Source: Prorocentrum cordatum (lineage: Eukaryota > Sar > Dinophyceae > Prorocentrales > Prorocentraceae). Taken from it: a stretch of 64,000 nt of DNA. The first letter of the stretch is position 1. Every line of letters starts with the position of its first letter. The stretch is taken from assembly GCA_963575745.1 (NCBI GenBank), contig CAUYUJ010018578.1:33939-97938 (forward strand), in the 5' to 3' direction. Both the position numbers and the translations under genes were made by a program. Below, one piece after another: positions 32,930 to 41,999 of this stretch. Below the pieces are notes generated by a model. It ran no database searches and was not told the origin of the DNA. It saw only the letters and a program-made list of their open reading frames with translations.

Positions 32930-33820
32930 GCGCGCGCGAAGCGCGCGCGCGGTTCTGTATAATGCAAATATATACCGCCCCCCCTGGCCCCGGGTTCCTC
33001 CCCGCCACATCTCGGGGACGCTCCCGGTACCGCTCCCCCGGCCTTTCCGGGGAGCCTCCACAGCGTCCCAGGAGGGCCCAAGACGCCTCCCAGAAGCCTC
33101 AGAATTCGAAAGAATGGTCCAATACGCTCCCGAGCAGCCCAAGTCAGCCTTCCGACGGCTCTCTTGGCTCACAGGTGCCCTCCAAGAGACCCCAAGAGAG
33201 GTCTGATAGGTGTCACGGGACGGCCCGAAGAGGCCCAAATCGTAGATGTTCATTGTTTTCTATGTTTTTGGCTTCTCGCGTTTTCGAGCTTCCAATGGTC
33301 CAAGAGCGCCGAAGAGGCTCCCAAGACCACCCAAGAGATCCTCAGGACGGCCCCAAGACGGGCCAAGAATGCTCCAAGATTGCCGAAGAGGCGCCCAGGA
33401 CATCCCCAGACCACCCCAGAACAGGTCCAAGATGGGCCCAAGAGCGGGAGCAGGAGGCTTCCAGAGACCTCCGAGAGGCCTCCAGGACCCCCCAGAGGCC
33501 CCCAACACACCCCCGATCCCTGAGAGGCCCCAACGAGACCCCGACGAGGCTCCAAGAACAGCCCAAGAGAGCTGCGAGAGCCGTCCCGAGAGAGCCCAAA
33601 GAGGGTAAACTCGTTGATTTCCCATGGTTTTTCTAACGTTTTTCGCCTTCTCACGTTTTCCCGCTTCCAACCCTCGAAGATCGAGGATGTTAAAAGATCA
33701 TCGAAATTCCCAGAATTCCTTTTTTTTTCAAAGTGGGACTCCTACTCGAGGGTCCCACACATCCCCTGACATCTGGCCGGTATGGCGCCTCCTGGCTTCC
33801 CGGGGGGAAGACCCCAAGAC
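32930..33820. repeat. GC hairpin and segmental duplication, copy 2
   Basis: AGAACCCAAGCGCGCGCGAA with GCGCGCGCGCGGTTCT forms a strong hairpin at 32930-32957. The duplicated segment follows (33003-33800), nearly identical to copy 1 over the decamer part around 33410-33600. Confidence 0.88.
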
Positions 33821-34306
33821 GCCGAAGGACAGCCCATGACGACCTCAAGGAGCCCCCAGAACGTAAAGAACGGCCCATCACGCTCCCGCGCAGCCCGAGA
33901 CACCCTTCCGGCAGCTCTCCAGGCCTCCAGGAGGCCTCTAGAAGCTCCAGGGGTCCGGAAGATCCCACACCCCTGAGGGGCCCGGCTAACAAAACCCGCG
34001 AGGGACAAACAAAAGACAGCGCCGAAAAGCGCCGAGGAACTGGGAAAGCATGGAAATCCCACAATTCTTTTTTTCCAAGTTTGGCCCCCGGTCTACTCTT
34101 GCACAGCAGACCACAATTCAGACCCCCCTCACCTCCCAAAAAAGAACCCAGGAAGCCATTGAGGGCCCCAAAACGTTGAATACCTAAAGGAAATTAATGA
34201 TTTCTGCGTTGCCGCACTTCCCCTTCTATATGATTCCGAGGCTTGAGCAGGGCCTCCAAGGGAGTCCCTGGACGCAAGAAGCGACCAACATGATACTACA
34301 TTAGTC
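33821..34306. other. Tail of decamer repeat and unassigned sequence
   Basis: 33821-33990 keeps weak decamer-type repeats. 34000-34306 has no recognised feature. Confidence 0.5.
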
Positions 34307-34489
34307 ACTCCAGATTTCGTAATAAAGAGAGGGGGGTCTCATTTCTGGGGGGGTCTCTTCCAGGCTATGTTGGAGGGCCTGGGGGGGTCTGGGGACGATG
34401 TTTTGGAGGGTTCTCCCACGTGGGGGGGGTCTGAAATGGCTTGTCTTGGAGGGTCCAGACCCCCTCCCTTTTATTACGAAATCTGGAGT
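34307..34489. mobile_element. MITE with 19-bp perfect inverted ends (Tir-G)
   Basis: CTCCAGATTTCGTAATAAA at 34308-34326 has its exact reverse complement at 34470-34488. The interior is rich in GGGGGGTCT repeats. No clear target duplication is visible. Confidence 0.85.
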
Positions 34490-34507
34490 AGCCGATCAAG
34501 CCTAGCT

Positions 34508-34590
34508 AGAACTTGAGCGCGCGCGAAGCGCGCGATGGTTCTAGTATACATAGGGACGAAGAGAAACACATATATATATATATGCATAGT
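34508..34590. repeat. AGAAC...GTTCT hairpin, third copy, with TA run
   Basis: AGAACTTGAGCGCGCGCGAA and GCGCGCGATGGTTCT form a hairpin. GGGACGAAGAGAAACACA and a TA run follow. Confidence 0.82.
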
Positions 34591-34689
34591 GAACCAACTC
34601 GGGCAACCAGGGTGAACAGAGAGAGCTCTGGAGCAAAGGGGTGGCCTTTGAGGCCCTCTTCGGGCCACCCCTGGGACCCGCGTGATGGC

Positions 34690-34885
34690 GAGGGATGGGG
34701 GGAGGAGGAGGATGAGGAGAATGATGAGGAGGAGGAAGACGACGACGACCACGACGACGAGGAAGGAGAGGAAAAGGAACAGAAAGAAAATGAGGGCAAT
34801 GACAAGGACGATAAGGAGGAGGAGGAGGAGGAGGAGGAGGAGGAGGAGGAGGAGGAGGAGGAGGAGGAGGAGGAGGAGTTCCAGG
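34690..34885 (+). repeat. GGA tract
   Basis: GGAGGAGGA repeats, purest at 34817-34878. It lies beyond the 3' side of the antisense LINE ORF and could derive from its tail. Confidence 0.9.
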
Positions 34886-35169
34886 AGTTCCGCTATCACA
34901 AGAGTGACTGAAAGGCAGGCAAGCTCAAGCTTTGGGAAATTCACCGCGAGAGATTCTGAGTAAATACTCGCGGCGCGTCTTCGATATGGGTAAAACGCAT
35001 GGCTTAGCAAAACCCCTGAGCTGGTCATGGCCGAAAAAGCCACAAGTGCGACAGAACCATAATCGAAGCGCTTCGTGAAAGTAGAGAGCATGTGAGGGGT
35101 GGGCCCAACCTCCAGCGATGTGTAAATGACGTCCAGGAGGGAACCGTAGCATCTTGCCGTCGACAGCCT

Positions 35170-37041
35170 CTAGTCTAGAGGCACACAATCACTTTTTAAC
35201 CAGACCCGCAACTCAGCAATCGAGCTCGACGATCTACAGACGCGACACGATCGCCCATCCTCGGCCAGGACGTGCGGGGTCGCGAAGCGTGCAAGAGCTA
35301 AGGGGGGAGGAGGAGGAGGAGAACGAGGCAAAGGGGGAGGGGGGGAAAGGAAGCTGGCAAGGCGGGCCTGCTCCTTCTTGGCGAGGCCCTCAGCCTGCAG
35401 CACTTCGAGTGCAGCTCGCAGGAGCTTGCGTCTCACCCGGGCTGCCTTCCTCTCAACGACGTGCACCCGCGTGCGATCCGCGAGCGGCACGCGCGCACGG
35501 CTGGCAGCCGCGCCCGCTAGCTCGTCCACCGCCGTGTTCCCCTGCACGAGCCACGACGGGATCCGTCGAGCGAGCACCTGGGGGGCCTCGAGGTGCGACG
35601 GCACCTGCAGCACGATGACGCACTCGGGCGAGCGGCCCTGCTGACGGAGCGACCGACCCATGGCCCGCCACAAGTCAGCGTGCTCGCCTGCGGGCTGCAT
35701 GGCCTGCCCTGCCCACCAGCCTCGGCTGACCTCGGAGCAGTCCGTGACGTAGATGACCCAGCCCTCCGTGAAACGTACCACCAGCTCGAGCGCCGCGATC
35801 TCACCCCTCGGGACCGACTGGGCCGACCCTGGCAGGGGCCCCAACAGGTGCGGTCCCAGCTTGATCGGCGAGAAGCCCTCCACGACGGTGACCGCCACGC
35901 CGACACGGCGTAAGCGAGGATCGTGCGTGTCCTGGCCGCCCGATGCGTCGCCGAAGACGAGCAGCGGAGCATCCTCAGAGCCACGCCCAAGACAGCCCGC
36001 CATGATGTCCCCGCTCATACACCCTGCTTGCCACTGCTCCTCGGCCGTCGGCGGCGTCACCCTCGTCCACGCCGACGGGATGAGCCCGCGCAGCCAGAAG
36101 CACGGGAACGCCTCGGACTCGGCGATCGCGTCAGGGACGAGGTCGCTGGAGTCCAGGAAAGCACGACTACTGCTATTGCAACTGCACAGCCAAGTACGAT
36201 GCAGGGGCGTCTCGTCATGATGACCGCACCTGTCGCACTTGCTGCTGTCACGCAAGCCCACCTCGAAACGACGCCGATTAGGCCAGGACCCGCCCACCGC
36301 GATGGCCATCATCAGCTCTGCGAGCTGGCGACCTCGGTGAACATGCTGCAAATCGGCCAAGCACTTCCTCATGCTGAGAAAGTCGGACCCCTCCTCGAGG
36401 CCACCTCCGCAGAAATGCTCCGCGGCTGCACGCCACTGCCTGCGCGCAAGTGAATCCACGAACTCCGAGATGAGCGGGACGGCCTGGTCCATCGCACAGA
36501 AGTCGGTACTGCTGAAATTCCAGCAGTGCCTGTCCTGAGAAATGTCACTCGTCGTATCCCACTCTGTCGCCGAAATTGGATTCCAGCCAGCGCGCAGTAG
36601 GTAGGTGGTAACCGCTGAAACAGGCCCGCGTACATAGCGAGAGCGATCGATCTCAGCCATACTGCTAAGCTGCTTGACGAGACGCGGCCACACTCGGACG
36701 ACTCCTGAACGGATCCGAGGTTCTGAAAGCCAAACTTGAAACCACTGCTCGAGGCACTGCTTGGATAAACTAACCCTGGGTCGCCGTCGGGAAGACGCAG
36801 GGCTAACAGCGACGTGGTGCAGCGCCCGCGACGCAGAGAGCCCGCGGCGGCGGCCAGGCGCCGCCGCTGGATCACCATGCCGCTGCCGTGGACCCCGTAC
36901 ACCTGATGCCCGTAGGTGGAGGCCGCCCGTGGGCCCGCCCTCTGAAGCTTCGCCGTGGAGACAAAGCGGACGCACGGGCGAACCGCTTAACGAGGACGTG
37001 GATCGAGGGTTCCGCCTGCTCACCTCCGGTGCTCCTGCCAC
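35170..37041 (-). CDS. LINE ORF2 3' half: zinc motif and RNase H domain, open frame
   Basis: A 623-codon minus frame lies antisense inside intron 7. Residues 1-90 look non-conserved. Residues 90-260 match the post-RT region of dinoflagellate LINEs (RAGWNPISATEW, AVGGSWPNRRRFEVG). C269-x2-C272-x8-H281-x4-C286 forms a CCHC motif (CDRCG...HRTWLC). The RNase H domain spans about 360-515 with the four acidic positions D365 (FGDAS), E414 (RGEIAAL), D434 (VTDCSEV) and D506 (NTAVDEL). The RT core is absent, so the copy is 5'-truncated. RNase H removes RNA from RNA-DNA hybrids during reverse transcription. It may be a recent insertion because the frame is intact. Confidence 0.85.
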   Translation of the reverse strand: MAGAPEVSRRNPRSTSSLSGSPVRPLCLHGEASEGGPTGGLHLRASGVRGPRQRHGDPAAAPGRRRGLSASRALHHVAVSPASSRRRPRVSLSKQCLEQWFQVWLSEPRIRSGVVRVWPRLVKQLSSMAEIDRSRYVRGPVSAVTTYLLRAGWNPISATEWDTTSDISQDRHCWNFSSTDFCAMDQAVPLISEFVDSLARRQWRAAAEHFCGGGLEEGSDFLSMRKCLADLQHVHRGRQLAELMMAIAVGGSWPNRRRFEVGLRDSSKCDRCGHHDETPLHRTWLCSCNSSSRAFLDSSDLVPDAIAESEAFPCFWLRGLIPSAWTRVTPPTAEEQWQAGCMSGDIMAGCLGRGSEDAPLLVFGDASGGQDTHDPRLRRVGVAVTVVEGFSPIKLGPHLLGPLPGSAQSVPRGEIAALELVVRFTEGWVIYVTDCSEVSRGWWAGQAMQPAGEHADLWRAMGRSLRQQGRSPECVIVLQVPSHLEAPQVLARRIPSWLVQGNTAVDELAGAAASRARVPLADRTRVHVVERKAARVRRKLLRAALEVLQAEGLAKKEQARLASFLSPPPPLPRSPPPPPPLALARFATPHVLAEDGRSCRVCRSSSSIAELRVWLKSDCVPLD

Positions 37042-37600
37042 GCTCCCATGGCTGTCGGGGGGGCCTCATTCGCGCTGGGGTGGCAGGAACCCTACGCACA
37101 GGGCCCCGCGGTGCCGCCACCCGTGAGAGAGGCACCGCCGCCATCTCGTGCCCTTCTTATGCGCCATTGCACCGCTATTAGGGCTCATGGAGGATACGCC
37201 CACGTAGGAAGCCTCTGCAGGCAAGTAGTTGACGTAGTTTGGATTCTTAGGGTCGCTCTGGTGGCGGCCACCATTTTGAGCCAGAGTGGCTGTCTCAAGT
37301 GTTACCGTTTTGGTGCCGTGCACTTTCCCTTCGGGTCAACAAAAAGTATGTCAACACGAATGTGTGTACCCTCCTTTGAAATGCCCGACGTCTGCTGCCA
37401 TTTGGGCTCAGGCGCTCGGCCGATTTGCAGAAACCACCCATCACCCTGGGGCACCAAGCTCTTGGGGGTGGCTGGAACCCTGCGCACAGGGCCTCGCGGT
37501 ACCGCCACCCGTTAAAAAGCATCACCGCCATGTCGTGCCCCTCTTTTACCGCCGTCGCACCGCTTTTGGGGCTCATCGAGGGTATCACAAGATTCCCCAA
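37042..37600. repeat. Direct duplication of about 115 bp, 390 bp apart
   Basis: GGTGGCAGGAACCCTACGCA (about 37078) and GGTGGCTGGAACCCTGCGCA (about 37467) start two related segments that end near GGGGCTCATCGAGG. The sequence between them is unassigned. Confidence 0.75.
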
Positions 37601-37659
37601 TTCCGCCAGGAGCACGGGTCCTTTCCCAGAGGAGCGAGCCCTTCTCCCAGACATGCACC

Positions 37660-38152
37660 TCTCGCCAGAGGGAGGGGCTCCCGCTCGAGACTTCTTCGCG
37701 ATCCACTCGCAGGCGAGTCTCCCGCTCGAGACATCCTCCAGATTCAGGCTTCGGGAGCCGAACAATGAAGACGGTTACAGGTATTCCGATGACCCGGCAT
37801 GGAGGTGGGGACCTCAAATGGGGGGGGCTCCCGCTCGAGACGTGCTCGCGATCCACTCACAGGCGGGACTCCCGCTCGAGACATCCTCCAGGGGAGCCCC
37901 GAAGCGACGACAGTTACGTGACTTGTTCGGGCTCGGGGACCCCATAGGAAGGGGTTCCCGATCGAAACGTCCTCTCGATTTAGTGATTGGCGTGGCTTCC
38001 GCTCGAGACATCCTCCGGATTCAGGCATCAGGAACCCCAAAGTGAGGACAGTTGCGCATATTCCAATGACCCTCTCTGATTCGATTTTGGAGGTGGGGAC
38101 CCCACAGGGGGGGGGGGCTCCCGCTCGAGAGGTCCTCGCGATTCACTCACAG

Positions 38153-38156
<4 letters not shown>
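37660..38156. repeat. CCCGCTCGAGAC minisatellite
   Basis: GGCTCCCGCTCGAGAC and TCTCCCGCTCGAGACATCCT recur in alternating spacing of about 40 and 80-130 bp. Several units carry CGCGATCCACTCACAGG. Confidence 0.85.
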
Positions 38157-38251
<95 letters not shown>

Positions 38252-38751
38252 GGCGAAGAAGGTTGATGATGATGCTGATGATGATGATGTTGATGCTGCT
38301 GATGATGCTGATGCTGATGATGATGCTGACGATGCTGATGCTGATGATGATGCTGATGCTGACGACGATGGTGATGATCTTAGTGATGGTGATGATCTTT
38401 GTGGTGATGATGACGATGATGACGACGTTGATGAGGCTGATGGTGATCATGACGAAGATGCTGATGGTGATGCTGCTGATGATGAAGAGGTTGATGATGC
38501 TGATGACGATGTTGATGATGATGATGCTGATGCTGCTTCCGATTATGATAATGATGATGGTACTGCTACTGATGGTGATGCTGATGATATTGTGGTTGAT
38601 GATGCTGCTGATGCTGATGATGATCATGGTGATGGTGATGATGATGATGATGATGATGATGATTCTGCTGTTGATGCTGACGATGCTGATGATGCTGATG
38701 ATGAGATTACAATGATGACTATGACTATGGTGATGACTATGATGATGCTTC

Positions 38752-38789
<38 letters not shown>

Positions 38790-39282
38790 GTCATGCTGCT
38801 GATGATGATGATGATGCTGAGGATGCTGCTGATGCTGACGATGATGATGATGGCAAGGGTGATGATGGTGATGATGCTGTTGATACTGATGATGATGTGA
38901 TGATGCTGATGCTGCTGATGATGCTGCTGCTGATGATGACTCTGATGATGCTGCTGCTGATGATGACGATGCTCATGATGATCATGATGATGATTATGCT
39001 AATGATGCTGCTGATGCTGGTGATGATGCTGCTGCTGATGACGATGATGCTGCTGATGACAATCATAATGATGATGATGCTGGTGGTGATGGTGGTGATG
39101 GTGATGGTGTAGGTGATGCTGATGTTGATTCCGGTGATGCTGGTTTTGATGATGCTGATGCTGGTGATGATGCTGCTGCTGATGAAGACGATGCTGCAGA
39201 TGATGCAGATGATAATGCTGATGATGATGCTGCTGCTGATGAGCATGCTGATACGGATTATGATGATGATGATGCTGATGCT

Positions 39283-39313
<31 letters not shown>

Positions 39314-39360
39314 CTGATGCTGAATGTTATGCTGTTGATGATGATACTGCTGAGGCGATC
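38155..39360 (+). repeat. GAT/GCT triplet array in intron 7
   Basis: It begins with a pure ATG/GAT run (38155-38250) and continues as GATGATGCTGCTGATG variants. The GAT strand is again plus. Confidence 0.96.
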
Positions 39361-40024
39361 ATGATGGGGGTGGTGAGGATGGTGGTGGTAGTGATACGGA
39401 AGAGGAGGATCAGACGGAGGAGGATGAGAAGAATAGAAGGAGGAGGACGAAGAGGTTGATGCGGCTGTTGCTGATGATCATGCTATGATGATGAGTCGGA
39501 GTTGTATGAGAAGGATGAGGGTGAGGGGAATGCGGGAGGAGAAAGAGGTGGAGGAGGAGCAGCAACAGCAGAGTGAGTCTGGGGCGAATACCTGGGAGCT
39601 TGATGAAGAGGAGGGTGAGGAACGTCAATGCGGACGATGAGGATTAAGAGGAGGCGGAGGAGGAGGAGGGTAGGAGGACGAGCGCGTGTGGAGGAAAGGA
39701 TGAGGGGGAGGAGGAGAAGGCGGACGATGAGGAGGAGGACCAGTGTAAGCCCAAGAATCATCAACGATGTTGGAATTACCCCTCCCTCCAAGCTCCCTCT
39801 TTTGAGACCCCTACAACGGTTCATTTCCATTGAGGGAACTGCCTCGTTGGAAGACAACCGTTTGAAGACCTTGAAGCATGCCGAAACATTGTTCTCTGGA
39901 TTTTTAACGCCACGTATCAGCTTGTCTGCTGCGTCAACACCGCGAATCAACGTAACTGTTGCACCCGCAAAATCTGGAATCCTTCCGACACACCATTGCT
40001 GGTACATTGACCACGGGAATCCGC
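39361..40024 (-). other. GGA-rich stretch and an unrecognised minus-strand frame
   Basis: 39400-39750 is rich in GGA/GAT. From about 40037 to 39770 a minus frame reads FGGFPWSMYQQWCVGRIPDF and ATVTLIRGVDAADKLIRGVK. It is compositionally protein-like and lower in GC than its neighbours. I do not recognise it. It could be a worn exon or retroelement piece. Confidence 0.35.
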
Positions 40025-40640
40025 CAAATTCTTGCAAATTTTAAAGACGAATGTGCGCGGCGCTAAGGCGAGAGCCACATTTCGACAAGGAACCGCCCTC
40101 AATCCGTGAAGCTCCTGCAATTTTTCAAAATGAATATACGCGGCGCTAAGGCGAGAGCCACATTTTGACCCCCCCCCCCGCCCTGAATCGGTGAAACCCC
40201 TGCAAATTTTTGAAGCGAACGTGCGCGGCGCTGAGGCGAGAGCCACATTTTGAAAACCACCCGCCCTCAATCCGTGAAGCTCCTGCAAATTTTTAAAGCG
40301 AATGTGCGCGGCGCTAAGGCGAGAGCCACATTTTGAAAACCACCCGCCCTCAATCCGTGAAGCCCTGGGTTTTTTGTTGTTGAAAAAGCGAATGTGCGCG
40401 GCGCTGAGGCGAGAGCCACATGTTGAAAACCACCCGCCCTCCATCCATGAAGCTCTTGCAAATTTTCTAAACGAATGTGCGCCGCGCCAAGGCGAGAGCC
40501 ACAATATGAAAACCGTCTGCCCTCAATCCGTGAAGCTCGTGCACATGATTAACGAAGGTGCGCGGTGTTTAGACGAGAGCCATATTTTGAAAACCACCCG
40601 CCCTCCATCTGTGAAGCTGTTGTTACTTTTTAAGCTTCAG
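40025..40640. repeat. Satellite of about 85 bp, seven units
   Basis: ATGTGCGCGGCGCTAAGGCG and its variants recur at 40051, 40134, 40219, 40302, 40392, 40475 and 40556. The GAGAGCCACATTTTGAAAAC part is shared by nearly all units. A diverged piece appears near 46840. Confidence 0.93.
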
Positions 40641-40737
40641 TGTTATGAATGGTGAGGAAGTCTCAGGCGGGACGCCTGGCCCGCCCTTTTCACTGGCCTC
40701 GTGGTGCAACAGGGAGAAGTTATCTATAAGGAAGAGG

Positions 40738-41165
40738 AATGGAGGAGGAGGAGGAGGAGGAGGAGGAGGAGGAGGAGGAGGAGGAGGAGGAGGAGGAGGA
40801 GGAGGAGGAGGAGAGGGAAGGAGGAGGATGAGGAGGAGGGAAGAAGAGGAGGAGGACGAGGTGGAGGAGAAGGACTAGGAGGAGGAGGAGGAGGAAGGAG
40901 GAGGATGAGGAGGAAGTCGGAGGATGATGAGGAAGGATGACGAGGAGGAACGAATGAGGAGAGGGGTAAGGAGGATGAGGAGGATAAGGAGGAGAGCAGA
41001 GGAGGAGAAGGAGGGATCACGAGGAGGAGGAGGAGGAGGAGGAGGAGGAGGAGGAGGAGGAGGGAGGAGGAGGAGGAGGAGGAGGAGGGAGGAGGAGGAG
41101 GAGAGGAGGAGGAGGAGGAGGAGGAGGGAGGAGGAGGAGGAGGAGGAGGAGGAGGAGGAGGGGGA
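40738..41165 (+). repeat. GGA tract upstream of exon 8
   Basis: GGAGGAGGA repeats with GAT/GAA breaks end about 125 bp before the 35-bp exon 8. Confidence 0.95.
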
Positions 41166-41291
41166 GCAAGAGGGAGAGAAGTGAGGGAGGCAGGGCACCT
41201 GGTCGCGGCCGCCGCCGTGGTCGCCTTCGCCGCCGCCGCCCCCTTTGGGGAGAGGGGGGCGCGCTGCAGCCCCGGCCCCGTCGCCCGCCAG

Positions 41292-41326
41292 GGCCCGGCC
41301 TGAGCGTAAGCGCGCCAAGGAGTACA
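41292..41326 (+). CDS. KH gene exon 8 (35-bp microexon)
   Basis: This very short exon follows CGCCCGCCAG|GG and reads ARPERKRAKEY. It supplies the final basic helix of the second KH module, matching LQRRRAKKYAE of exon 1. Its first base completes the glycine codon of exon 7 (FSG-ARPERKR). The donor is ACA|GCCCCG, a GC type with the family consensus. It lies between a GGA-rich block upstream (40738-41165) and a TCC-rich block downstream (41519-41890). The support is sequence pattern and phase only, so confidence is lower than for the larger exons. Confidence 0.75.
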
Positions 41327-41395
41327 GCCCCGGGTGGGGGCGCTCGGCGGGAAGCGGCCCCTGTCGAGGCATCGTCGGCGCTCCCTCGAGGAGCA

Positions 41396-41890
41396 GGGGT
41401 GGGGGGATGAGGAGAGGGGGGAGGGGCGAGGAGGGGAGGTAGGAGGAGGGAGGAGGAGGGAGGAGGGGGAGAGAGGGAGGGAGAGGGGAGGACGATCAGC
41501 AGGATGGAGAGAAGGAGACTCCCTCCTCCTCCCTTCCTCCTCCTCCTCCTCCTCCTCCTCCCCTCCTCCTCCTCCTCCTCCTCCTCCTCTTCCTCTTACT
41601 CGTCCCCACTCCTGCCTCCTCCTCCCCCCTTTTCCCTCCTCTCCTCCTCCTTATCCATCCATCTCCTCCATTCGCCCACTCCGCCATCCTCCTCTCTTCC
41701 CCATCCTGCATCCTCCGATTTGTCCTCCTTGATCCTCCTCCAATATCCTCCGTCCTCGTTCTCCGTTTCCTCCCCTCTGTTCCTCCTCCCTCCTTCTCTT
41801 GCTTCATCCTCTCTCCCTCCTCGTCCTCCTCTCCCTCCTGCTCGTCGTCGTCGTCGTCCTCCTCCACCTCCTCCTCCTCCTCCTCCTCCT
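41396..41890. repeat. Purine block then CCT tract downstream of exon 8
   Basis: GGGGAGG-rich sequence to 41510 is followed by TCC/CCT repeats to 41890. The CCT part is complementary to the GGA tract upstream of exon 8. Confidence 0.9.
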
Positions 41891-41999
41891 CGAACGGTAG
41901 ATTTTCATGTTAGAGGCATGTGTAGCATGGCAGTTGTGCAGGGTGCAGAAGGTCTTCTCCCCCTTGTCCGAGGGACCGTTGCATAAGCTTGGGGCTATT

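Noticed and set aside
37265-37285. CCATTTTGAGCCAGAG, resembling the dinoflagellate spliced leader CCATTTTGGCTCAAG
   Set aside because: Only CCATTTTG is shared in a row, no donor GT follows at the right place, and no tandem SL gene unit is present.
40025-40640. CRISPR-like regular repeats
   Set aside because: Units are contiguous satellites without unique spacers, and the genome is eukaryotic.
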